Assembly (NCBI RefSeq): GCF_000176035.2
Contig: NC_015675.1
Location: forward strand, 1,116,001 to 1,180,000
DNA: 64,000 nt
Source: Mesorhizobium opportunistum WSM2075
GTDB lineage: Bacteria; Pseudomonadota; Alphaproteobacteria; Rhizobiales; Rhizobiaceae
Direction of reading: 5' to 3'
In this document: positions 18,371 to 26,437 of the stretch, piece after piece
Layout of the letters: every line of letters begins with the position of its first letter
Numbering within the stretch: the stretch's first letter is position 1
The notes under the pieces: model-generated
The model's database searches: none
Told to the model about the DNA's origin: nothing
The model's input: the letters and a program-made list of their open reading frames with translations, nothing else
Position numbers and translations under genes: made by a program

Positions 18371-18609
18371 TGGTTGAGCTTCTTGAGGACGCCCGCCTCT
18401 AGGCGCACGGCACCGACTACATGTAGGAAATCAACCGCGAGCAGAAACCAGTCGAATTCTATCGTCGTCATTTCATACTCTGACCGATGCGCCTGGACGT
18501 CATGAAACAGTGTAGAGACGGTCTTGGGGCGATCCAGTTCCGCCAACACCTCAGCGCCCACCCCTAAAAGTGCATTTTCGATCTTGATGTGCTTCGTGGG
18601 CAAAAGCAT
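18367..18609 (-). CDS. ABC-three-component system middle component (MC6-like)
   Basis: An 80-residue protein: MLLPTKHIKIENALLGVGAEV then RPKTVSTLFHDVQAHRSEYE and FDWFLLAVDFLHVVGAVRLE. It is a small winged-helix-like protein of the kind called middle component in ABC-3C systems, where it links the effector to the DUF2326 ATPase. Start and stop overlap the effector and ATPase genes by one and four bases, so the three are one tight operon. The type-6 assignment is from recall of the MLLPTKHIK opening. Confidence 0.75.
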   Translation of the reverse strand: MLLPTKHIKIENALLGVGAEVLAELDRPKTVSTLFHDVQAHRSEYEMTTIEFDWFLLAVDFLHVVGAVRLEAGVLKKLNQ

Positions 18610-19508
18610 CAGGACACCGGCACGTTCTCGAAAACGTCGCAGGAATCAAAGAAATAGGTTATGATGACATGAGAGGCTGCGATTTCTTCCGACGTCGCGG
18701 CGATTCGAACATAATCGCACAACTTGAAAAAAATATCGTCGGGACCGTATCCAAGGTCGACGAGCTGAAGATATTTTTCACGCATCGCAGACTGGATGAC
18801 GCTGACCGCTGCCGGATTGCTTTGACCGTCTAGGAACCGGCCCACTACATCCACATTGCTCCGGGCCCTGCGGATATCGAATTTCGATGCCTCGCTAAGC
18901 CGATTGAATTCCAGCTTAGCCCTATCCGGTATTTCGCCAAACTCCGTTGAACCGAATTGCTTCCCACGTTCGGTGATGATCCGCTTTAGGAGAGGGCGAA
19001 TATGCTCCATCTGCACCCCTTCGATATTCAGGGCGGCCTTTGGATAAAGGTGGACCAGTTGCTGCAGAGATAGTTTGTCATGCAACTCGTCTTTCAGGAA
19101 TCGCCGCGAGCCTGAGAGGAATTTGATGCTCGGATAGGCTTTCCGCAACTCCTCGATCTTATCGCTCGCCGAGGTTGGCAACCCACCATCATTGTTATGA
19201 ATGAAGTGCCAAACTTTCATCGTTGGCCAAAACTTGACCACCTCCGGGAATGAATCTGCCATCTTTTTCGCAGCATTGCTCGCAAATTTTGCAGGCGACT
19301 CAGGTGCATAGCACTGGAATATGGTTTCAGTGGAGAGACGTCGGCCGTCACTCTTCTTGTCGCCTTTCGGTCCACCTGCCTTAATGAGTTCGAAGTCCCC
19401 GCCATAGACGCATGCAGCCATCGTGGCGAACCATTGTTCGAAGCCGGTCTGATTGAGGGAATTGAAATTGAGGTCGAAGAACAGGTCGAAGTCAGATTTG
19501 TTTTTCAT
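18609..19508 (-). CDS. ABC-three-component system effector, predicted nuclease-like
   Basis: A 299-residue protein from the ATG at 19508 (MKNKSDFDLFFDLNFNSLNQ); the frame stays open to 19661, but those 51 residues look like non-coding shadow. Residues about 20-70 hold GFEQWFATMAACVYGGDFE then GGPKGDKKSDGRRL and ETIFQCYAPES. The D-G...Q-x-Y pattern resembles the restriction-endonuclease-like fold found at the front of ABC-3C effectors. The C-terminal 200 residues are helical and unfamiliar. First gene of the operon; the effector is intact although its ATPase partner is not. Confidence 0.7.
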   Translation of the reverse strand: MKNKSDFDLFFDLNFNSLNQTGFEQWFATMAACVYGGDFELIKAGGPKGDKKSDGRRLSTETIFQCYAPESPAKFASNAAKKMADSFPEVVKFWPTMKVWHFIHNNDGGLPTSASDKIEELRKAYPSIKFLSGSRRFLKDELHDKLSLQQLVHLYPKAALNIEGVQMEHIRPLLKRIITERGKQFGSTEFGEIPDRAKLEFNRLSEASKFDIRRARSNVDVVGRFLDGQSNPAAVSVIQSAMREKYLQLVDLGYGPDDIFFKLCDYVRIAATSEEIAASHVIITYFFDSCDVFENVPVS

Positions 19509-19547
19509 TCTACGACCCGGCCAGAAAGTATGATTCTCGTCCAGAAT

Positions 19548-19582
19548 GTGCTCACAATGGTTGTAATTTGTGAAGTGAGCAC
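19548..19582. promoter_or_regulatory. 8-bp dyad upstream of the ABC-3C operon
   Basis: GTGCTCAC and GTGAGCAC are perfect inverted copies with a 19-base AT-rich spacer, about 40 bases before the effector ATG. Position fits an operator over the promoter of the operon. The rest of the 450-base gap from 19509 to 19958 has no convincing gene, only degenerate repeat-like sequence (about 19780-19870) and a perfect palindrome at its end. Confidence 0.4.
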
Positions 19583-19934
19583 TGTGGCTATGTGGTGGAA
19601 AAGGCCGCGAAATTATACAGAATAGCCAGAGATCCCTGCCGTCGAGGGACGCAGTACTCACTATCTCTGCGAAAAGAAGTTGCTAAGGGATAGCGAATAA
19701 TAGTTGTAAAACTATTTCCCAGTCCAGCTGAAGGTGGATAGTCCGTTCTCGGCCCCGTCACGCCGACAGGTGGTGTGCCGGAAACGACAGCTTTCGAGCA
19801 GTTACCGGTGACCGCTAGCGTCCGCAATGGAATCGGTTGCCGAACGGTAGCTTTCGTTTGTGGAGGCCCGAAACAGACTGTCAGGAAACGGCCCATCTCA
19901 GCCGTCGTCGGCGGAGCCTGACCAGCCTAAACGT

Positions 19935-19950
19935 CGGATCCATGGATCCG
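19935..19950. repeat. Perfect 16-bp palindrome
   Basis: CGGATCCATGGATCCG reads the same on both strands, eight bases past the stop of the MFS gene. No T-run follows, so a terminator role is doubtful. Confidence 0.5.
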
Positions 19951-19958
19951 GTACTCAA

Positions 19959-21197
19959 TCAGTTGCGCCCGTTGAGGTGGCGAACCCTGCGCAATTGCGG
20001 GAACAGATACGCCCACAACCCCGCAACCGCGATGGCGCCCACCCCGCCGATCACCACCGCCGGCACCGTTCCGATCAATGCCGCCATGGTGCCCGCACGG
20101 AATTCGCCGACCTCGTTGGAGGCGCCGACGAAGACCTGGTTGACGGCGTTGACGCGGCCGCGCACTTCGTCCGGCGTCCACAACTGGATCAGCGTTTCCC
20201 TGATGTAGACGCTGAACATGTCGGTGGCGCCCAGCAAGGCAAGGGCGACGATCGACAGCCAGGTGATGGTCGACAGGCCGAACAGCACGGTGCAGGCGCC
20301 GAATGCCGCGACGAAGCCGAGCATGATCTTGCCGGCATTGTCGCGAAGCGGGTGCCCGGCCAGCCAGACCGCCACGCAGATGGCGCCGATGCCGGGCGCC
20401 GAGCGCAACAGGCCGAGGCCCCAGGGACCGAGTTCAAGAATATCGCGCGCATAGACCGGCAGCAGCGCCGAGGCGCCGGACAGGAGGACGGCGAAGAGAT
20501 CGAGCGAGATGGCGCCGAGCACGATCTTCTCGCTCCAGATGTAGCGGAAGCCGGCAAACAGCGTTTCCATCGTCGGCTTGTCGGTTGCGGTCTGCTGGGC
20601 GGGCTTGGGAATGGTGAAGATCAGCAGGCCCGCCACCAGCATCAGCGCGGAGGCGACGGCGTAGGCGGCTTCCGGCGAGACGCCATAGAGCAGGCCGCCG
20701 GCGACCGGGCCGACGATCGTCGCCGTCTGCCAGGCGGACGAGTTCCAGGCAATCGCGTTGCCGAAATCTTCCGGCGGCACCAGATTGGCGAACAGCGACG
20801 AGGAGGCCGGTCCGTAAAAGGCGCGCGCCATGCCGAACAGCGCCAGAACGACGAAGATCGGCAGCGGACTGACGAGGCCGCGCAGCGTGAAGTACAGGAG
20901 AACGAGCGCACAGCTTGCCTCGACCACCGTTGCCAGGGCCATGATCAGGCGGCGGCCGAAGCGATCCGCGACGACGCCGGTGACCAGCACCAAAAGCAGC
21001 GACGGCAGGAACTGGACGATGCCGACAATGCCGAGATCGAAGGGATCGCGCGTCAAATCATAGATCTGCCAGCCGACGGCGACGGACACGATCATGGTGG
21101 CGAAGGTGGTGAGAAAGCGCGCCGTCCAATAGCTGAGGAAGGCTTTGTGCCGGAAGGCGGCGTAACGCTGCTCCGGGGAAGTTTGCAGAGATGTCAT
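19959..21197 (-). CDS. MFS transporter, EntS/MFS_3-like exporter
   Basis: A 412-residue major facilitator with about 12 hydrophobic segments. The loop between segments 2 and 3 is GVVADRFGRRLIMALATVVEA, the MFS signature. FRYIWSEKIVLGAISLDLFA and NQVFVGASNEVGEFRAGTMA are typical of the EntS-like exporter branch, whose known members export siderophores or drugs. I use the ATG at 21197 (MTSLQTSPEQRYAAF); the frame extends to 21278. No siderophore synthesis gene is adjacent, so substrate is unknown. Confidence 0.85.
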   Translation of the reverse strand: MTSLQTSPEQRYAAFRHKAFLSYWTARFLTTFATMIVSVAVGWQIYDLTRDPFDLGIVGIVQFLPSLLLVLVTGVVADRFGRRLIMALATVVEASCALVLLYFTLRGLVSPLPIFVVLALFGMARAFYGPASSSLFANLVPPEDFGNAIAWNSSAWQTATIVGPVAGGLLYGVSPEAAYAVASALMLVAGLLIFTIPKPAQQTATDKPTMETLFAGFRYIWSEKIVLGAISLDLFAVLLSGASALLPVYARDILELGPWGLGLLRSAPGIGAICVAVWLAGHPLRDNAGKIMLGFVAAFGACTVLFGLSTITWLSIVALALLGATDMFSVYIRETLIQLWTPDEVRGRVNAVNQVFVGASNEVGEFRAGTMAALIGTVPAVVIGGVGAIAVAGLWAYLFPQLRRVRHLNGRN

Positions 21198-21355
21198 CGA
21201 GTGAGGCCCCGTTGCTATGACATTGACCGGCGGGGCACTTCCCGGATGGGCGCTGTTCCGATCAATGAAACTTATCAAAGTTCGGCGGGCATATGCGTCA
21301 AAATCAGGCCTGGATCAAGGGACTTTCGCCTTGGTCGATCCATCGCACAAGGAAG

Positions 21356-22456
21356 TTACTGTCGCAGCGCGGCCGAAATGGCATCGAGCCCACCCCTCAA
21401 CTCGGCCTCGGTCGGCCAGCCGAAACCAACGCGAAAGAAGCGCTTCGGCATCTCGAACCAGTGACCGGGTCCGACATAGGTGCCGTGGTTTTCCAGCAGG
21501 TTCACATAGAACCGGTCGAGGTCGAAGCCGGGTTCGACATTGAGGCGCGGGAAGCCGACGACACCGCCTTCGGGCCGCACCCAGTCGATCAGCGGCTCGC
21601 GGTCGATCCAGGCCTGGACGATGTCGCGTCGCCCTGCCATTTCGGGCAGCAGCGTCGCCAGGAAGGCGTCCCGGCGCTCCAGCATGCCGCGTGCGATACC
21701 TTCGTCGATGACGCTGCCGCAGATGCCGATCTGCTCCTTGGCGGCAAGGAACATCTCCTGAAGGGCCGCATCCCTGGTGATCAGCCAGCCGATACGGATG
21801 CCGGGAATGCCGAAGGCTTTCGACAGCGACGAGACACTGATGGCCTTCCGGCTCAGCGAGGCCGCCGACGGCAGCCGCCTGCCATAGGAGAGATCGCGAT
21901 AGGTCTCGTCGACCAGCAAATGGCAGTTGCGGGCTTCGGCCAAAGCCACCAGTACGTCGAGTTCGGCGCGGCTCATCATCGTGCCGGTCGGATTGTGCGG
22001 GCAGGTGACGCTGATCAGCTTCGTGTTTGGCCGCATCGCCGCCTTGACGGCCTCGACATCGATGGCAAAGCCGTCGTCGAAGGCGAGGTCGACAAAGCCG
22101 ATGGCGCAGCCGATCGCCCTGGGGGTTTCGATGTTGGTGGCGTAATTTGGCCTGACGACGACGAGGTGATCGTCGGCCGACAGAAGCGCGGTCGAGATGA
22201 TGAACAGCGCGCCGGCGGCGCCGGCGGTGACCAGCACATCGTCGGGCGAAACGCCGGCATCCTGAGCCGCGATCAGCGCACGCAAGTCCCTATCGCCGCG
22301 ATGCTCGCCATAGAAGAGCGTCAGGTCGGGCAGCGACAGGCCGATTTCGGAGAGCTTCTGGTCGGCGATCGAGCTTTCGGAGAGATTGTAACGGATACGG
22401 TCGTAGCCGTATTCCTCCGGCGCCTCTTTCTCGATCACCATCCTGGTGTAGTTCAT
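21356..22456 (-). CDS. PLP-dependent aminotransferase (class I/II)
   Basis: A 366-residue fold-type I aminotransferase. It has TAGAAGALFIISTALL (cofactor phosphate loop), CPHNPTGTMMSRAELD (the N-P-T-G motif), VDETYRDLSYG (Asp/Tyr to PLP) and the Schiff-base Lys in SVSSLSKAFGIPGIRIGW. An Arg near the C-terminus (FRVGFGWP) would bind the substrate carboxylate. Substrate cannot be read. It stands between MFS and mucR on the same strand, separated from mucR by a strong hairpin. Confidence 0.9.
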   Translation of the reverse strand: MNYTRMVIEKEAPEEYGYDRIRYNLSESSIADQKLSEIGLSLPDLTLFYGEHRGDRDLRALIAAQDAGVSPDDVLVTAGAAGALFIISTALLSADDHLVVVRPNYATNIETPRAIGCAIGFVDLAFDDGFAIDVEAVKAAMRPNTKLISVTCPHNPTGTMMSRAELDVLVALAEARNCHLLVDETYRDLSYGRRLPSAASLSRKAISVSSLSKAFGIPGIRIGWLITRDAALQEMFLAAKEQIGICGSVIDEGIARGMLERRDAFLATLLPEMAGRRDIVQAWIDREPLIDWVRPEGGVVGFPRLNVEPGFDLDRFYVNLLENHGTYVGPGHWFEMPKRFFRVGFGWPTEAELRGGLDAISAALRQ

Positions 22457-22504
22457 GGCTTCCCCCAGATCATCCTGTCTGGTCTATCCAAGCCACAAAA
22501 GCAC

Positions 22505-22538
22505 GAAGCCTGCCAAGGCGAATTCGCCGGCAGGCTTC
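22505..22538 (-). terminator. Hairpin terminator after the mucR-like gene
   Basis: GAAGCCTGCC and GGCAGGCTTC form a perfect 10-bp stem, with a second small palindrome (GGCGAATTCGCC) in the loop. On the minus strand it is followed by GTGCTTTTG. It lies 40 bases past the mucR stop, so it probably ends that transcript. Confidence 0.65.
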
Positions 22539-22577
22539 TGTTCCAGTCGTCCTAACGTTTGGCTCAGCTTTGAATGG

Positions 22578-23042
22578 TCAGGCCGAAACCTTGGCCTTCC
22601 GGGCCTTGCCCTTGACGGGCGCCACTACGGCCGCCTTGCGGCCAAGGCCGATCGACTTCGCCAGCAGCGAACGCGAGGCGGCGTAGTTGGGGGCGACCAT
22701 CGGGTAGTCCGACGGCAGACCCCATTTGGCGCGATAGGCGTCCGGGCTCAGGCCGAAATGCACGCCGAGGTGGCGCTTCAGCGATTTGAACTTCTTGCCG
22801 TCCTCAAGGCAGATGATGAAATCCGGCATCACCGACTTCTTGGGGTTGACCGCGGGGACCAGGGGTGCCGCCACCGGAACGGCCGGCTTGCCGAGGCTGC
22901 TGATCGACGTGGCGACGCTGGCAATGAGGTCGGCCAGGCCGGAGGCGGGCAAGCGGTTCTTCTCGACGTAGGCGGACACAATATGAGCGGTCAGCTCGAG
23001 AAGGTCGATGTCTTTGCGAGCGTCGTTGCTATCGTCGGTCAA
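22578..23042 (-). CDS. mucR: MucR/Ros-family regulator with an incomplete zinc site
   Basis: A 154-residue MucR/Ros protein, a family that silences and controls surface polysaccharide, motility and symbiosis genes by binding AT-rich DNA. The finger region is ICLEDGKKFKSLKRHLGVHF at residues 77-96. In Ros the zinc ligands are C-x2-C and two later His; here the second Cys is Asp81, and the position after His95 is Phe instead of the second His. Similar substitutions are known in M. loti paralogues that still bind DNA. Residues 50-70 form a Pro/Ala linker, and the tail is Lys-rich. AT-rich DNA upstream (23210-23255) could bind the protein itself. Confidence 0.9.
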   Translation of the reverse strand: MTDDSNDARKDIDLLELTAHIVSAYVEKNRLPASGLADLIASVATSISSLGKPAVPVAAPLVPAVNPKKSVMPDFIICLEDGKKFKSLKRHLGVHFGLSPDAYRAKWGLPSDYPMVAPNYAASRSLLAKSIGLGRKAAVVAPVKGKARKAKVSA

Positions 23043-23254
23043 TCTTTCCTCCGTCTATGGCGCGCAGCCTCGAAAATCGGGCTCGTTTTCGAAAGGACAG
23101 TGCGCAAACTCTAAGTGCTGAAGCGACTTTCGTGGACCCCTTGGTCGCGCCGCAGTGTAGTTCGGCGAACTTCCTAGTCGGCAAATCTGCTTAATGCAAT
23201 GACTGACGTGGCGTCACACGTGATTTTGAACAACTATACTAAAACGTAATAATA

Positions 23255-23959
23255 TCAGACGATCAAGGCTTTGTCTCGCCACAGACGAAAGCCGCCTTCG
23301 AAAGCGCGTGTGTTGTCGCCGCGCCTGCTGTCGGTGGGCAGCTCGTCGAGCTTGTCGACATTGCCGCCGCCGATGACGATATAGTCGGGCTGCAGGGCGG
23401 CGCGGAGCCGGCCGACGACGTCGAACACATATTTGCGCCACTTCTTCTTGCCGTGCTTTTCCAAGCCGCGTTCGCCGACATAGTCTTCGAAGCTCCTGCC
23501 TTTCCTGTAAGGAAGATGGGCGAGTTCCATCGGCTGGCCGACATTGTCGAGGACCATCGCCGCGCCAAGGCCGGTGCCGAGGCCCAGGAATAGCATGCGC
23601 CCGCCTTCATAGCTGCCGATGGCCTGCATGAGCGCATCATTGACCACCTTGACCGGCTTGCCGAACTGCGCGTCGAAATCGAAGCCGGCCCAACCCTTGC
23701 CGAGGTTCATGGGGTCGAGCACCGGCTTGTTGTGGCGCACCGGGCCGGGATAGCCCATCGAGATGACGTCGTAGGACAGGCCCTCGGCGAGCTTTTTCAC
23801 GGTATCGATCATCTGCCGCGGCGTCAGATCCGGGCCGGAATCGGCCCGGCGTTCCGCTCCGCCGGCGCTGGTCAGGATCTTGACATGCGAGCCGCCGATG
23901 TCGATCGAAAGCACGATCTTGCCGGTGTCCGATGCTGTCTGGTTCGCCGCCTTGGCCAT
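23255..23959 (-). CDS. ppgK: Polyphosphate glucokinase (ROK family)
   Basis: A 234-residue ROK kinase. LSIDIGGSHVKILTSAG is the phosphate-binding loop, SMGYPGPV and NDALMQAIGSYEGGRMLFLG give the substrate region, and GLGTGLGAAMVLD completes the core. The shape is that of polyphosphate/ATP-dependent glucokinases, making glucose 6-phosphate in the cytoplasm. I choose ATG 23959 because GGAGGGG lies 7 bases upstream; an ATG at 23977 overlaps the zwf stop. Downstream of zwf and gnd in the same run, it feeds their pathway. Confidence 0.85.
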   Translation of the reverse strand: MAKAANQTASDTGKIVLSIDIGGSHVKILTSAGGAERRADSGPDLTPRQMIDTVKKLAEGLSYDVISMGYPGPVRHNKPVLDPMNLGKGWAGFDFDAQFGKPVKVVNDALMQAIGSYEGGRMLFLGLGTGLGAAMVLDNVGQPMELAHLPYRKGRSFEDYVGERGLEKHGKKKWRKYVFDVVGRLRAALQPDYIVIGGGNVDKLDELPTDSRRGDNTRAFEGGFRLWRDKALIV

Positions 23960-23973
23960 CGCTTCCCCTCCGC

Positions 23974-25350
23974 TCATGCTACCGGGTCGATCCAGCCATT
24001 TGGCGGACCGAAGTTGGCCATAGCGTCCGCCGGTCCCCATGTCCTGGGCTCGTAAAGGTGCGGCGGGGTGGTGTCGCCGAGCACCGGGCCGACGATGCGC
24101 CAGGCAAGCTCGGCCGCGTCCTGGCGCGTGAAAAGCTGGCCATTGCCGTTCATGGCGTCGCCGATCAGCCGTTCGTAAGGCGGCATGTCGCCCTTGCTGT
24201 CGTCGAGCGCGGTGAGTTCCACCTGCTCGCCGACCATGTCGTCGCCAGGCGCCTTGCGCTGCGCGCCGATGGCGATCACCACCTGCGGGTCGATGCGGAA
24301 GCGCACGTAGTTCTGGTCGGCCGGCTTGATCGGGTCGAAGACGTCGAGCGGCGGCCGCTTCAGCCGCACCACCACCTCGGTGACATGCACCGGCATGTTC
24401 TTGCCGGCGCGGATGAAGAACGGCACGTCCTGCCAGCGCCAGGTGTCGACGAAGAAACGCACCGCCGCGAAAGTCTCGACCGGCGAGTTCGGCGCCACGC
24501 CGGGCTCCGCCAGATAGCCGGTGAACTGGCCGCGCACGACGTCGTCCTTCGTCAGCGTCCTGATCGCCCGCAGCACCTGCACCTTTTCGTCGATCAGGTC
24601 GTCGGCCGAGCGGCCGACGGGCGGCTCCATGGCCAGCAGCAAGAGGATGTTGAGCAGATGGTTCTCGATAACGTCCCTGATGCAGCCGACGTCGTCATAG
24701 AAGCGGCCGCGCCCTTCGACGCCGAAATCCTCGGCCATGGTGATCTGCACGCTTTCGACGTAGTTGCGATTCCAGATCGGCTCGAGCAGCGAATTGGCGA
24801 AGCGGAAATAGAGCAGGTTCTGGATCGCTTCCTTGCCGAGATAGTGGTCGATGCGGAAGATCGACTGTTCGTCGAAAACCAGGTGCAGGACCCGGTTCAG
24901 CCAGCGCGCCGACTGCAGATCGTGACCGAAGGGTTTTTCCACCATCAGCCGCGCGCCGTGTGCCGTGCCCGACTGCTCCAACCCTTGCACGACCGTCTCG
25001 AACATGGTCGGCGGCACCGCCATGTAGTGCAGCGGCCGCTGGGCGCTGCCGAGCGCGCTCTTCAGCTTTTCGAACGTCGCGCCGTCGCGGTAGTCACCGC
25101 TGACATAGCGCAGCAAATTGGCGAATTTGGCGAAGATCTTTTCGTCGATCTTGCCGAGCGCGTTGACGATGCCGTCGCGGGCACGGGCCTGCAACTGCTT
25201 CAAATCCCAGGCGTCGAAGGCGACGCCGATCACCGGTTCGGTGAGCGTGCCCTTGGCGACCATCTGGTAAAGCGCCGGAAATATCTTCTTGTGGGCGAGG
25301 TCGCCGGTCGCCCCGAAGAGCACCAGCGTGTCGGACCGTTCCTGGCTCAT
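23974..25350 (-). CDS. zwf: Glucose-6-phosphate 1-dehydrogenase
   Basis: A 458-residue enzyme oxidising glucose 6-phosphate to the lactone, entry to the Entner-Doudoroff and pentose phosphate routes. [20 protein letters not shown] binds NADP, and [16 protein letters not shown] is the active-site signature; the His-Lys pair is intact. The ATG at 25350 has a GGAGA nine bases upstream. The gnd stop is 22 bases away on the 5' side. No 6-phosphogluconolactonase is present in the window. Confidence 0.96.
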   Translation of the reverse strand: MSQERSDTLVLFGATGDLAHKKIFPALYQMVAKGTLTEPVIGVAFDAWDLKQLQARARDGIVNALGKIDEKIFAKFANLLRYVSGDYRDGATFEKLKSALGSAQRPLHYMAVPPTMFETVVQGLEQSGTAHGARLMVEKPFGHDLQSARWLNRVLHLVFDEQSIFRIDHYLGKEAIQNLLYFRFANSLLEPIWNRNYVESVQITMAEDFGVEGRGRFYDDVGCIRDVIENHLLNILLLLAMEPPVGRSADDLIDEKVQVLRAIRTLTKDDVVRGQFTGYLAEPGVAPNSPVETFAAVRFFVDTWRWQDVPFFIRAGKNMPVHVTEVVVRLKRPPLDVFDPIKPADQNYVRFRIDPQVVIAIGAQRKAPGDDMVGEQVELTALDDSKGDMPPYERLIGDAMNGNGQLFTRQDAAELAWRIVGPVLGDTTPPHLYEPRTWGPADAMANFGPPNGWIDPVA

Positions 25351-25372
25351 GCGCGCGTCTCCCCTGCCGCCG

Positions 25373-26389
25373 TCACTTGCCGGCCTTCGGCTTCTCGACA
25401 TGGCCGCCGAAGGCATAGCGCATGGCGGACAACAACTTGTCGGAGAACTCGGATTCGCCTTGCGAGGAGAAGCGGTCGAACAGCGCCGAGGACAGCACGG
25501 GGGCGGGCACGCCGGTATCGATCGCCGCCTTCAGCGTCCAGCGGCCCTCGCCGGAATCCGAGACCCGGCCGCCGAACTGTGCCAGGCCCGGATCGCTCTT
25601 CAGCGCCCCGGCAGTGAGATCGAGCAGCCAGGAGCCAATGACGCTGCCATGGCGCCAGACCTCGGCGACCTGGGGAAGGTCGATGTCGAACTGGTAATAT
25701 TGCGGATTTTCCAGCGGGCTGGTCTCGGCGTCGGCGGTACGCTGCCGCTTGCCGGCATTGGCCGATTTCAGGATGTTCATGCCTTCGGCATAGGCGGCCA
25801 TGACGCCATATTCGATGCCGTTGTGCACCATCTTGACGAAGTGGCCGGCGCCGCTCGGCCCGCAATGCAGGTAACCGAACGGTGCCGTCCCGGCAGCCTT
25901 GTCGGGGGTGGGCACGCCGGCATCGGCGCCCGGCGCCAGCGTGGCGAAGACCGAATCGAGGTGCTGGACGGCGACGTCGGGGCCGCCGATCATCAGGCAG
26001 TAGCCACGCTCCAGGCCCCAGACACCGCCGCTGGTGCCGACATCGACGAGATGGATACCCTTGGCGGCCAGTTTCGCGGCCTGGTCGACGGCGTCGTGAT
26101 AGTAGGAATTGCCGCCGTCGATGACGATGTCGCCGGGCTCCATCAGGGCCGAGACCTGATCGATGATCTTGCCGGTGATGGCTGCCGGCAGCATCAGCCA
26201 GACGCAGCGCGGCTTGGCGAGCTTGCCGACGAATTCCGCCATCGACGCCGCCCCCAGGGCGCCGTCACCGACCAGGGCCGCGACGCTGGCGGGGTTGATG
26301 TCGTAGACGACGCATTCGTGGCCGTCGCGCATCAGGCGGCGGACCATGTTGGCGCCCATCCGGCCCAGTCCCATCATTCCGATCTGCAT
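25373..26389 (-). CDS. gnd: 6-phosphogluconate dehydrogenase, decarboxylating (short form)
   Basis: A 338-residue protein, much shorter than the 470-residue Escherichia coli enzyme, so it is the short (GndII/YqeC-like) type. [20 protein letters not shown] binds the cofactor, [10 protein letters not shown] and [22 protein letters not shown] are substrate motifs, and the catalytic Lys is in [21 protein letters not shown]. It converts 6-phosphogluconate to ribulose 5-phosphate and CO2. It is the middle gene of the GH15-gnd-zwf-ppgK run, all on the minus strand. Confidence 0.94.
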   Translation of the reverse strand: MQIGMMGLGRMGANMVRRLMRDGHECVVYDINPASVAALVGDGALGAASMAEFVGKLAKPRCVWLMLPAAITGKIIDQVSALMEPGDIVIDGGNSYYHDAVDQAAKLAAKGIHLVDVGTSGGVWGLERGYCLMIGGPDVAVQHLDSVFATLAPGADAGVPTPDKAAGTAPFGYLHCGPSGAGHFVKMVHNGIEYGVMAAYAEGMNILKSANAGKRQRTADAETSPLENPQYYQFDIDLPQVAEVWRHGSVIGSWLLDLTAGALKSDPGLAQFGGRVSDSGEGRWTLKAAIDTGVPAPVLSSALFDRFSSQGESEFSDKLLSAMRYAFGGHVEKPKAGK

Positions 26390-26437
26390 GGTTTCGTCCC
26401 TGTTTGCTGGAGATTTGGGGTTTGTCGAGGGAGGATT

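Noticed and set aside
19509..19661. A 51-residue N-terminal extension of the ABC-3C effector
   Set aside because: Starts in AT-rich, dyad-bearing non-coding sequence and reads like random translation; the ATG at 19508 fits the family better.
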